A DNA stretch of 64,000 nt from Leucaena leucocephala (taxonomy: Eukaryota > Streptophyta > Magnoliopsida > Fabales > Fabaceae), in NCBI GenBank assembly GCA_037074615.1, contig CM073518.1, positions 1 to 64,000 of the forward strand, given 5' to 3'. The notes under the pieces are model-generated. The model was not told where the DNA came from and did no database searches. It saw only the letters and a list, made by a program, of their open reading frames with translations. This document shows, one piece after another, positions 47,997 to 59,757 of the stretch (position 1 is its first letter; every line of letters begins with the position of its first letter). Position numbers and translations under genes: made by a program.

Positions 47997-49955
47997 TTAT
48001 ATAACCTTTTTATTTATTTGTGTGTGAGAGAGAAGTTAATCATCATTAAATGATTACAACTTATTTAAATTATATATAAAATCTAAAGGATAAGGTCTTG
48101 TCATGAATTCTATATCTTATACTAGTTGATTTGTTAATTTTATACATTAGCTGCATCATCGGCATGGTTTTCATCATATGCAAATAATGATAGAAATGGA
48201 TTGTGCTAATATCTACCATTTGACACTATTAAATAGAATCTCTTCTTAGATATTCTTCATCATGTGGACTTGATTGGATCTTTTACTTTTTCTCTGCTTC
48301 CTTGCTGTGGAAATTGTACAGCAGCAACACGTTGGTTTGCTATAGGTGCTTAAAGTTAACCATTTCTTACTCACAAGTGAGATACTATTAGATTACAAGA
48401 CTAATAAAACAAAGGTTAGGGCTTGAAAATGTTGCCTCTTGGACCACTGTTACCTCTCCAAAGCATTATATATATATATAGTTAAAAATAGATATCAAGA
48501 GCTAATCATATTTGAGATACTATTGAATATTAAATACAGATATTTCTCTTAGTAGAGATTTAAATTTTAATTTATTACATTATAAAAGATTAGCCCCTTT
48601 CGTTAGACCTCATCTTTATTAGTTAAAATATTTTATATATTGATACTATAATACCATCCTATAGTTTACTATTTTTATAATAGATTTAATGAGCTAATCT
48701 AGCCCTCAATTTTTTTAATTTTTTCTGTTTTGTTTTTGAATTTTTATCTTTTTAAAACGTACTTTTGAAACGTATTAGAATGTTTGTTTTAGATTTTTTT
48801 TAAATAATTAGAATAAAAAAAATAAGATTTCTTATATTTTAGAAATGATCAGATAAATGAGAGATGATAATAATAAAATTATGAAAACACAAAAAGATAC
48901 ATAAAATTTAAAAATTGCCAAACAATAAATTATTTATGTTAATATTATAATGAAACATAAAATAATTTTGAAGAAACAGATATTAATCTCATAATATGGC
49001 ATGAAGAAAAAATAATGATAAATCAGATAAAAATAGAACATGCCTTTAATAGGGATTTATAGCCTGACATAATAAGGCCTAATTTGTTTAAAAAAGCCAG
49101 CTTTTTTTAAAACCTGGCTCACAAACTTGTAAGCTGTTTAATATGGATTTTGGTACAAATTATAATTAACAACCCCAACTCTTCAAGTCTTTTTCTATTC
49201 TTAGAGTTTGGGGAAATTACAGTAAAATACTCCGTTTTTTCTTGAAACCTCGCAAGGTCCGCATCTTTTCCCTTCGTCTTCTTTTATTTTAGAGGCATAA
49301 GTCTCTAAATTATATATACAAGCACAGATATAAGCTTAAGCTTAGGCTTTAAAGCTTTGATATATGCTCATGCTTTCTAAAGTCTGGCCTTACTTGCCCT
49401 ATCGTTTCCGTCTTTCCGATAACCATCGATTTTTTTTTTTTTTAATGATTCAGAGGTGGAGACACTAGTAACCCAGCTTACGAGTTACGACAGATGACCA
49501 TTGACTTTGAAAACCTCCAAAATCAACCCGTCGAGGTTGAAAGTATTTTGTAACTCAACCCGTCGAGGTTGTAACCCTCCATAAACCTAAAAAGAATTTT
49601 GTAACTCAACCCATCGATTTTGTAACCCTCCAGAAACCTAAGTCCACTATTCCAATTTCACAATCCTTTTGCAATTTTAGACCAATCACCAACATAATCA
49701 AGATACCGAGAAAAAATTATACATGATTGATTCCTGAATTTATACAACTCAATCGAGAATTTCGCAACCCATAATCCGATTACGTCCGTCGAAAATCAAT
49801 CTCGCAAGCCATTTCTTGATTTCACAGCTCATTTTCTGATTAAGTCCGCTGGCGGCGATTACCAGAATCTTGCAACATAGTCTATCCGTTAATCTCGATC
49901 CTCAACCTTCCTTCTTCTTCGACCTTCAAACGTCCGTTGGTCATATTCCGGCGCA
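47997..49955. other. AT-rich intergenic region
   Basis: No gene recognised. Around 49546-49641 an approximately 51-bp unit (TTTTGTAACTCAACCC ... GTAACCCTCCA) occurs twice in tandem with a few differences. Confidence 0.55.
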
Positions 49956-50144
49956 ATGGAGGCAGTCACGTTGTCATTCAGGAGGACTCTGTATTTTTGT
50001 ATTGGACGTGCAGTGAATAGGAATTTTAACCGGTTTATAATAGGTGCGGGCATGCCCAATTGTCGTCTTGCAACGGGAGGGGAAAAGGGACCGAGGGGAG
50101 AGGTAGTGAGTAGTGACCCAAGAAAAGAGAAGGATCAGCTTTAA
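49956..50144 (+). other. Small unrecognised open frame (62 residues)
   Basis: It starts with ATG at 49956 (MEAVTLSFRRTLYFC) and ends at 50144. No domain is recognised. It could be an upstream open frame in the leader region of the kinase gene, or chance. Nothing in the sequence decides this. Confidence 0.15.
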
Positions 50145-50673
50145 AGCAAGGAAGGAGGGGATGGCACTTTCCGAGACTTTTTGCTCCACTTGATGATTGA
50201 CTGACAATGATGGCGGGCGGGTCAACCCTGACTCTCATCCTGTGGTTTTGTCCTTCTCAATTGTCTGACCCCATCTCACACCAGAATCCCAGGTAGCCTG
50301 TTCTCTGGCACTGATTTTGGGCGGTTAACGGGTTAAGTCCGCGGGTGACAGCTTAAGTTAACGTTGGAAAGTTTGGATTTCACACTTGCATATTTGTTTT
50401 TCCCCTTTTCACGGGCTTTGGCGACCTATTCTTCTTTTCTTTCTAATTGACAACTTCAACTTGTCTTCCTTTCCCCAATCTCGTCACCACCACCACATAC
50501 ACCCCACCACCCACCAACAACAACAACCCCCCCCCCCCCGGGGCCGGGGCGCGGGCCAAAAAAAACAAAGGAACCTTTTTTTCTTGTTCTCCTCCCTCCT
50601 CTTCCTCTTCCTCTTCCATACCTTCTAGCTTCACTACAGACTCAACCAATTCTGAGTTTTCTGCTCTGTCACC

Positions 50674-53503
50674 ATGGGTTGCTGCTTTAGTGCGAGGATC
50701 AAAGCTGAGAGCCCTCCTCGCAATGGTAACATTTCTTTCCTTCCCTCCTTTTCATCATTAATTACTTGTTCTGCCTGCTTAGCGCTTTCTGAGCGTTGTT
50801 TGCTCCAATTTAGGCTGTGATAGCTGTTGTAATTTGTAATTTCTATTCTCTAGGGTCTCCACAAAGAGATTTATGGATCACCTATACTTTAAAAAAAATA
50901 AAATTGGACTTACCGTGTATCTGATAGCCAGGATAGGTATAGCATATTCTATTATTTGTATTATGATTTTTTTTCAACAAAATATTTCTATATTGCTTAA
51001 AAACTTCATATTTTGATTGATTGTTATAGATATAGTTATATTACTTTAGAAATATTGTTTTAAACTCAACATAATCATAATATATTATCCACTGTATCAT
51101 GCTGTATCCTGTATCGGTGCTTCCTAGAGACTTGACTGAATATTGTGAGCTTATCGGCACTGCTGAGTTTTTAAGAATCTGGTAAGAAAGAACCATTCCA
51201 GATAATCATATTTTTTGTTTTGGGAGCTTCAAAGATCCACCCTTTTTGTATGACTATTTTCCTCGAGTGTTCCTCAGCTCATCATGATTAGATTTGAGTT
51301 TAAGAATCAATGAAGCACGAGAATCTAGTAAAGACTTTGCCCATAGAATGTCGAGGAGAACAAAACATAGGGTTCAGCTAATTCTCACATTTACCATATG
51401 GCTAACCCATGTAACTGTTACTTAAATGTGTTCGGGCCATTCTTTGATTAGCAAACAATGTGCTGTTAAATTATTCGAGACTTCCTTCTCCCTTTGCACC
51501 CTGACCCCCAAGACTTTCCAGATAATTGGAATCTGAGTTTATAATCATGCTGCTCATATATGACTGATAAGTGGATCCAATCTTGTTTTGATATGGGCAG
51601 GTTTGACTTCAAACTATGGTAACACAAAAGATGATGGTTTGAGTGGTTTAAGTGATAGGATCTCCACTCCCTCTGTGCCTCCGACTCCCCGGTCAGAGGG
51701 TGAGATCTTGAAGTCCTCCAACATAAAGAACTTCAGTTTCAATGAGCTAAGAACTTCTACAAGGAACTTTCGTCCAGATAGTGTGGTGGGTGAAGGTGGA
51801 TTTGGCTGTGTATTTAAGGGGTGGATTGATGAGCATACACTTGCACCAGTTAAACCAGGGACTGGGCTTGTGATTGCTGTGAAGAGGCTTAACCAAGAGG
51901 GCCTTCAGGGACACAATGAATGGCTGGTGAGTGTCACTTAGCATGAATTATTTACAGTAAACAACTTTTCTCAAAGCACATAAATATGGAGTGCAGTACT
52001 AGATGAGTTGAAGGAGATATTTTCTGGTATTTAACTTTTGGTAAGTTCTGTAGAAAACAACTAACTTGTTTAGGTTAATATGCCTAATCTGTCTTGTGCT
52101 CTAGACGGAAATAAACTACCTGGGGCAGCTACATCATCCTAATCTAGTGAAACTGATTGGTTACTGCTTAGAGGATGACCACCGGATTTTGGTGTATGAA
52201 TTTTTGGCTAAGGGCAGTTTGGATAATCACTTGTTTAGGAGTGAGTTATCAATTCCTCTCTAAAACACTGCCATTGACATTATTTAGTGCCTTAAACTCT
52301 CAAACTTTCAACTAACTACTGTCTCTGGAGCAGGGGCTTCTTACTTTCAACCACTTTCTTGGAGCATCCGTATGAAGGTTGCTCTTGATGCTGCTAAGGG
52401 TCTGGCATTTCTTCACAGTGACCCAGTAAAAGTGATATATCGAGACTTCAAAACTTCTAACATCTTGATTGATTCGGTATGCGAGTCACAGTGGTCATAC
52501 CAGTTTAGAAATTAGCCATGTTTCTAATATTCCTTTTCGTTGATGTCAGAACTACAATGCAAAGCTCTCTGATTTTGGCTTGGCAAAGGATGGACCAGCA
52601 GGTGACAAGAGCCATGTCTCTACAAGAGTAATGGGAACCTACGGCTATGCTGCTCCTGAGTATATCGCCACAGGTATCTTTACACTTGCAGAGTAGTTCT
52701 TAGCCACTTTACATGCCATATTGCATGCACATAGTTTTGTCTCAAACCTCAGTAGTATCACTCATTTAACAGAATTTCCCAAGTGCCATCCTCAATTTAC
52801 TCTGCAGTTTCATCATCACCAATACATGAAGGTGTGTGTCACTAGCATGTGAATGATTTTTTTTTTTTTTGTCTGCGCGTAATGTCTGTGTAGAGTTGCT
52901 AGGTTTTAAGAATGAACTTTCCGTGTGCTGTTCTATTACTCCTCATTCGTCTAACAACTCTCAGTTCTTCATTTTTATACTGCATCATTCTATACCATGG
53001 TACCAAAGATTTACCAGCAATTTCATTCCTGACCTTTTTTTTTTCTTTTGTGTGGAGGCCACTTGACTAAAAGGAGTGATGTGTACAGCTTTGGGGTGGT
53101 TCTTCTTGAAATCATATCTGGCAAACGTGCATTGGATAATAACAGGCCATCTGGGGAGCACAATTTAGTTGAATGGGCAAAGCCTCACCTGACCAGCAAA
53201 CGGCGAATTTTCCTAGTTATGGATGCCCGTATTGAGGGTCAGTACACTCAGGAGGAAGCAATGAAAGTGGCTAGTCTAGCACTTAAATGCCTATCCGTAG
53301 AACCCAAACTGCGACCAAACATGGAGGAGGTGGTCAAGACATTGGAACTATTTCAGGATTCTAGCGACATGGCTACGGTGGGAGGGAGCTCACAAAATCA
53401 GACAGTCAAAAGTAGTCATAACTCAAGCAGCAATGGTCCTAAGCAGCGTAGAAGAAGCATCAATGGATCGTCGAATGGAGAAGGTACTTCTACGTCAACC
53501 TGA
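50674..53503 (+). CDS. PBS1-like receptor-like cytoplasmic kinase (RLCK VII)
   Basis: Six exons (50674-50725, 51601-51926, 52105-52240, 52334-52476, 52550-52673, 53058-53503) join in phase into 408 residues. The N-terminus MGCCFSARIKAESPP has Gly2 for N-myristoylation and Cys3/Cys4 for palmitoylation, so it should sit on the plasma membrane. Kinase motifs: VGEGGFGCVFKGW, lysine in IAVKRL, IYRDFKTSNILID (Tyr replaces the usual His before RD, as in this subfamily), SDFGLAKDGP, and the activation loop GDKSHVSTRVMGTYGYAAPE. The C-terminal ~60 residues are Ser/Asn-rich. RLCK VII kinases relay signals from immune and growth receptors. The exon 1 sequence resembles the APK1/PBL2-PBL9 group, but I cannot assign an orthologue. 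Confidence 0.94.
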
Positions 53504-54274
53504 TCGGCCTCTCCCCTATGTACTTAGGAGGAAATGTTACTGGTTTCACTCTTCATTGTTTTGAAGATATATAGAGTTGGCACATGGTATATCATTGACT
53601 AAAGCATGCGTGAAGGTGATTGGTGTGCAGTTTTTGATTTTGTAAATGAGGAAAGAAATAAGCGCCCTTCATTCAGGTCGAAGTCACTAGGCATGCGTTG
53701 TAGAGCATTGGCTGAAGATGTTTTAGGTAAAAGGAGGGAACGAAGGTAAAACAAGGGCCCTGCTTGGTGGGTGGGTGTTCATTAACAATTTAACAAATCA
53801 CATAATTTATAAATATGAATAATATATTTCATTTCTTAAATTTTGTGTAATATATGAAATCCACATTAGCAGTATTTATTTTGTCATTTAAAAGGCCTGC
53901 TTGGGATGCTTTTTATTGTTAACGCTGCTCTGTTTTTTTTTTCTTTTTTGACAATTACCTAATGTCCAACATAACAAACTAATCTTCAGGCAAAAAAAGA
54001 AGCTACAAACTAGTCTAAGCTAAATCTATGTATTTTCTTGCCTAAGGTTAAAATGGTTTTCTTAATCATCTAGTCAGGAGTTTGATCTTTAATAATATGT
54101 ATAAAAAAAATCTTATAGTCAGGACTAAAATCCTTTCAAAAAATTTATAATACAAAAGAATTAGTCATTACTTCTGGTATTAGATATTTAAATTTACCTA
54201 AAAAAGTTTTACTTTTACCATTGTATTTTTTATTCATAAAAAAAATTCAACCTCTAATTTTAATTTTAATGAAA
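53504..54274. other. 3' region of the kinase and intergenic
   Basis: Probable 3' UTR to about 53750, then AT-rich sequence. Nothing else recognised. Confidence 0.5.
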
Positions 54275-55035
54275 ATAATGATTGGTTTGGCAATCATCAT
54301 TAAATCATAAATTAAAAGATTCATACAAAATCATACATTCAAAAAATTTAGAAGCCTACCTTGATTTGAAAGAAAAAAAAGGTCAAAATAATAATTGGTT
54401 TGTCAATCATCATTAAATCATAAATTAAAAGGTTTATATCATATTAGGGGTGTGCGTGGGCAGGGCTAGTCAGGGCAGCCCTTGCCGCAATCTAATGTCC
54501 GACCCTATCCAGTAAAAGCCCTAACAATTTTGGGTTGGGCATAAGCGGACTGGGTATGCCTAAGTCGTGATGCTATGCTTATGTTGTGAAAAAAATCTGT
54601 AATTATGAATTTCTAAAATATGTAATCATTAGTAAAGTTAAAAAATAAAAAAAATTAATATAGTTATAAATATTTAAAGATGTAACTTACCTACTTAACT
54701 AATCATATTTCTAAAATGATCCTTTAGTTACTAGTAGCAATCATATTATCTCTTCTACGTGTAGCATATAGGGAAAAAAGTAAAAAAAATAAAAAAGAAG
54801 GGGTGCTCATAGGCATAGCAGGGCAAGACAGCCTCCCTGCCCGGTGCCCAGCCCAAAAAAAGTATAGGCTGTATTTTGTAGCCCGATGCCCTGCCCTTCC
54901 CTATATTTATTGGGTTGGTCAGGGCTATTTTATTGCGGGTTCAGATAGACATACCGGGTCGCGGGCTTTATACACACCCCTATATCATACATTCAAAAAG
55001 CTTAGAAGCCTACCTTGATTTGAAAGAAAAAAATC
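54275..55035. repeat. ~105-bp tandem duplication, second copy split by a transposon
   Basis: Copy 1 (about 54275-54381) contains CAATCATCATTAAATCATA and then TTAGAAGCCTACCTTGATTT. Copy 2 repeats the first part at about 54389-54444 and the second part at 54991-55035, with a hAT MITE between them. Copy 1 therefore approximates the pre-insertion state of copy 2. Confidence 0.82.
54445..54982. mobile_element. hAT-type MITE, 538 bp
   Basis: The ends are TAGGGGTGTGCGTGGGC and GGGCTTTATACACACCCCTA, with short inverted repeats (TAGGGGTGTG). The 8-bp target duplication is TATCATAT at 54437-54444 and TATCATAC at 54983-54990. The middle is A/T-rich between GC-rich sub-terminal parts containing GGGCAGGGC and GCCCTGCCC words. 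Confidence 0.87.
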
Positions 55036-55078
55036 ATTCAAACATTTTGACTAAGGCTTGTGTGTTGAAAACTTGAGG

Positions 55079-55751
55079 TAGGGGTGGTAATGCGGGCCAA
55101 CCCGCCAAAAACGGGTTGGCCCGTCGCGGGTTGGGGGGGAGGCGGGCCGGTTAAAACCGGCCCGCCTCCAGGCGGGTTGGGGAAACCCCAACCCGAGACC
55201 GCCATGGCGGGTTGGCGGGCTAGCCCGCCAACCCGCCAGCTTTTTTTTTTTTTTTTAATTTTTTATATATAATTTTTAAATTTTTTTTCAACTTTTTTTT
55301 TAAAAAAAATTACATATGTCAATATTAATTAAATTCGAATCATGTCTTAAGTCGTCAAAATATTTATTTAGTCAATTTTGTTACTATCTATAGATAAATC
55401 TATCACAAAAAAAATTATAATAAAATAAAATAAATATATATAAAGAAAGAAATGACTCAATGAGATAAAGTTAATATAAATTAAGTATAATGTCTCTTGT
55501 TTAACTAAGGCTCTCAAATTAGTAAGGTATAAATGTGTAATATAAATAATAAAAAAATTAAAAAAAAAAAAAAAAAAAAAAGCGGGCTAACCCGCCAACC
55601 CGGCGGGTTAGCCCGCCGCGGGTGCGGGCTTGGCGGGTGCGGGTCAAAAAGACCCGCATCAATGTGGGTTGCAATTTTTGCAACCCAACCCGCCAGTTTT
55701 TGGCGGGTTGGCGGGTTGGGCCCGCGGGCCCAACCCAAATTACCAGCCCTA
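55079..55751. mobile_element. hAT-type MITE with GC-rich hairpin ends, 673 bp
   Basis: The ends are TAGGGGTGGTAATGCGGG and CCCAAATTACCAGCCCTA. A perfect 8-bp target duplication, ACTTGAGG, flanks it at 55071-55078 and 55752-55759. About 150 bp at each side are dense in GGCGGGTTGGCGGGCTA and its complement, enough for strong local hairpins, while the centre is A/T-rich. A decayed relative is at about 60437-60980. Confidence 0.92.
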
Positions 55752-55796
55752 ACTTGAGGTATACTCCCCTATTTATTTAATATATAATTTAATTAA

Positions 55797-56335
55797 AGAG
55801 TTAATTTTAATTTTAAATATAAGACCTATTTTTTATATTTATTAATATTTTTTAAAATTGAATTTATATATACTCCCTCAAGTCTCAATAATAATTAAAT
55901 AAGAAAAAAAGATGAATTAAAAAAAATAGTTAGAGTACTTCAAACTTAAAGTTGATATTAAATAGTTAAATATATCTTATATTAAATACTGAAACAACTT
56001 TATGTGATCAAATTATTTAAAAAATAAGATTTTGAGTTCAGTTTTTTTTTTTTTCCATTTAGGTTAAGAAGGAAGAAAGAAGAAGAAAATGAGCTCATGT
56101 AGAGTAGAGTTCTTGCATTATAATCGTGCGTTGATTAATATAATACTTATTTAATTAATTTAATTTAATTAATATGATATAAATTTTTTAAAATATTTTA
56201 GTTATCTTTCTTAATTTATTCATTCTCTCATTTACTTAATTATTGTTGAGAGAGTATCAATAAAAATAATTTTTTAAAAAATTAATAAATATAAAAAATA
56301 AATCTTATATTTAAAATTAAAATTAAAATTAATTC
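55797..56335. mobile_element. Two concentric inverted-repeat elements, inner one Stowaway-like
   Basis: The outer arms (about 55797-55870 and 56250-56335) are inverted copies: TTAATTTTAATTTTAAATAT on the left is found complementary on the right. The inner ends read TACTCCCTCAAGTCTCAATA near 55872 and TTGTTGAGAGAGTA near 56248. The CTCCCTC end with a TA target matches Stowaway MITEs. No coding content. Confidence 0.6.
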
Positions 56336-56488
56336 CCTAATTAATTCAGCTATACAATTTAAACTATTCATCGTATGAAAATTTTTCCTCATGGTCCCTC
56401 AACTGTATACAATAAGATGGCGGCTAATCAGAGCTATGAAAAAGATGTTATTTTTTTTGGGGTCCCCAGAAAACTGAAGGAAAGGGCA

Positions 56489-59400
56489 ATGATTGCCTCT
56501 CTTCAGTGGCGCTAATTCAACAAATTTCCATGCACATTGCGCGTTGGGTGCGCCCTTCACATCGGAATAGCCTCCGGTCTTGCAACATGGCCGTTGCCCA
56601 CTTCCCCTTGCGACCTTTCTGTCCCCTCGACAACACGCGACCCCCAGTCACAGGTTCTTCTTGGCCTGTCCGAGAAAGAGTTGCAACAGTTGGCTCTTCA
56701 CTTGGGTCAGGTATTAAAGCTGTCTTTTTATAAGGTATTTGGTTGATATTTACATGCTATAATGAAACACAGTGACACATGTCTGACTTTCTTCGCTTCT
56801 GTTTACCTTTTGTTGTAATTTCCCTTAGCAAAGGTATAGAGGGAAGCAATTCCATCATCTTATCTACCAGAGAAAGGTCAGAGAGATTCAGGATTTATAT
56901 CAGTGTGGGTGTTCCCCCATTTCTCTTGTTTTTTTCAGTTGTGTATGTCTGTTGGTTTTCGTCCTTAAATTCTGCTCCTGATATTATTTACAGTGCCTTG
57001 GGCCTTTCGGGATGATCTTCAGGAAGTTGGATGGAGGGTGGACCGGTCTCTTGTTTTTCGTACTGTCACCGCAGCTGATGGCAATGTCAAGGTGAAACTA
57101 TAATCAAAGATTTCCCGTATCGCTTCAACAGAGGAACTCTCGTCTTGTCTATTAGACCCAATGAAAAGAAACAGAACAGAAACTTGAGTTAAAAAACAAT
57201 TGTTTGCAGTTTGTTTTTTTGTTTGTAAAGTTAGCATTCATTAAAAGAATGTTATCCCCTCCCTTTCGTTTCTTGGTTATCCCTCTTTAAGGGATATGAC
57301 CATAGATTTCGTTGTTTTCTTACTTTTCCGCTGGAACTGATTTTGCAGTTATTATTGAAGTTGAATGACGGCAGATTGATTGAAACCGTTGGTAGTCCCG
57401 TTGAAGGTGATAAAGGTTCAGTTCGGCTAACTGCATGTGTCTCACCACAGGTATTTCATTGACTTTTGAATTATCAATTAATGCTTGTTAGAACAGTTGT
57501 ATGGTTGATTTAGGAACCCTTTTTCTTGGTTTTTGTGATATGGTGTTGTTTCTCATTATTTTGAATTTTGATATGCTTGGTGTTTCGGGTTGGTTGCCCA
57601 TTACGATGCGCATTTTGTGCCACAGGAAAGGTGGGGTTTTCAAGGAATCTTCAGAGTCATGAAATTGTTGAGCAGGTTGGAGTCATGTCTCATCCTAGCT
57701 AAATCATAATGCCATTTGATTTTAGATTGTTTGCATGGTTCTTAAATTAGATTGCCCAAAGTAACTGAGACTATTTCGACCATTTTAAACCAATGCAAAG
57801 AGGCAAAAAAGATAAAAAAGGATGGTGATCATGCTTATTGTTGTCGGGAACTTGGGATTATTTTCCACGCACAAGTCATCGCATTAATAGAATACGTCTT
57901 CTGTGCACAGGTTTTGGCCATTGAGGAGGTTTTCAAGCGCATAGTGACAAATGTAGTTTTCATGGGGATGGGTGAGCCAATGTTAAATATGAAGAGTACT
58001 GGAAACATGGATGTCATGGAAACCAAATCAAATTAGTTTTTGCCTCCTTCTAGTTTTTGTTTATGAAATTAGTATTCTTTGATGCAAACATGGATGTCAT
58101 GGAAACCAAAAAAATTTCCAGTAATAATGCAAACATAATTTGCTAGCAGTTATTGATGCTTGTGTTTCTTGAGTAGATTTACACGGATGTCATGAAATTA
58201 CATGCAATGTCCATGCATATGCCACCCCCTTCCAAATTTCGGGAAATCATTTGTTCAAGATCAGTTTTCTTTTCAATATTTCATTTTATTGTCATAGAAA
58301 TTAGAGAGTAGATCATAGGTTTTACGGGTGACGTTCTGTGTTGGGTGTATGTGTATTTTAGGATGTGCAAATTGAGCAAAGAATGATTACCATCTCCACT
58401 GTGGGAGTTCCAAATACGATAAAGAAGCTGGCATCTCACAAACTTCAATCTACATTAGCAGTGAGGTATTAACTTTAAAGAAAATGAAATCTTAATTTAC
58501 AATTTATGTGGTCAATTTGAGGCTTCATGTTAAGCCGTATGTCTGATGGCTTTTTCATGAGGAATTAGACCTTAAGGCTGCTGCCATTTTAGCTGGCACC
58601 TCTATAATCTGCTTTATGTTGAAAGATCTTTTCTTATGGTTCAATCACAAAATTTAATCAGGTTCACCATGACTTTACAAAATTTAATTTCCTCTATTTT
58701 TCCATATAGAGAAATAACCAACCTTTGACTTGAATTTTGATATTAGTTACAAGGCAATGTGGTTTAATAACTTTAAGCAGGAATTTGGGAGTTTTTGGTG
58801 TTAAATTTGTACTTTCATCAGTCAATATGGTTGGTTGTGCTTTGGATCAAGATTTTCGCGGAATTGAACCCTGGCTGTTGTCTAATTTCTGATGACCGAG
58901 TCAAATTTGATCCTTTTGCCCGCTTTATTGGCGGATTGCTTAGATGTATGCTAATGTGACTTTTTTCAGTATGATATCTTGGTTAGCTTTTCCTCTTCCT
59001 GGTCCCCCTCCCCCTCATAAAAATCATGGCTCGTCTGCTGCCAGAGTTGTTCAGAAGTCACTGAATTCTTTCGAATGGAGCTATTTATATTATTGTCTTT
59101 CTGATGTGCAAGTTTTTAATCGAACCTTGCATCAGCCTACATGCTCCTAACCAGAAACTCAGGGAGTCAATTGTTCCAAGCGCAAAATCTTATCCATTGG
59201 ATGCCCTTATGAGAGACTGCAAGGAATACTTCCTTGAAACCAGCAGGCGAATTTCCTTCGAATATGCTCTTTTAGGTACAAAAAGTTGCACAAACATACT
59301 TTTTCCTTATGCAAAAGGTTAATGAGATTCGTGTCCTTGGCATTATGTTTGAGCAGCTGGAGTCAATGATTCCGTAGACCATGCCGTGGAACTTGCTCAA

Positions 59401-59757
59401 CTACTCCATGGATGGAGCCATGGCTATCACGTGAACTTAATACCTTACAATCCAATACAAGGATCAGTGTATCACCGTCCTCAGAAGGCAGTATGTTAAG
59501 TTTTATTTTCTTCAATTGAAGCCTGAATTTACTTGGTCACCGGAGTTATTTAATAATTTCAGAGTGATCCCATACAGCTGTTAATACATATTTTCTTACA
59601 GGTGCAGGCATTTGTTTCTGCTTTGGAGTCCCTAAAAATAGCTGTCAGCGTTCGGCGAACAAGAGTACTGGATGCAAAAGCAGCTTGTGGTCAGCTACGA
59701 AACAATTCCCAGAAAAATCCTTTGGTCACTGATAAGGATTTGGCATCAAGCCGTTAA
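56489..59757 (+). pseudogene. RlmN-like radical-SAM RNA methyltransferase gene, apparently broken
   Basis: Homologous exons are in order: ~56489-56710, 56829-56904, 56994-57091, 57349-57450, 57589-57675, 57911-57996, 58362-58465, 59136-59275, 59357-59490, 59602-59757. The radical-SAM cluster motif CPLRCAFC, FMGMGEPMLN, RMITISTVGVPNTIKKL, SFEYALL, VNLIPYNP and the catalytic-cysteine region KAACGQLR are all recognisable. RlmN enzymes methylate C2 of adenosine in rRNA or tRNA. Four defects are visible: the exon 1 frame (MIASLQWR) meets TAA at 56513 and no other in-frame ATG follows; exon 5 is preceded by GG instead of AG (57587-57588), and the nearest alternative acceptor at 57513 leads into a TGA; about ten codons between MLNMKS and DVQIEQ are missing or decayed near 58150; and Gly-Gly in ATGKGG has become Val-Gly. 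The remaining exons keep phase, so decay looks recent. Transcript data could still rescue it. Confidence 0.78.
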
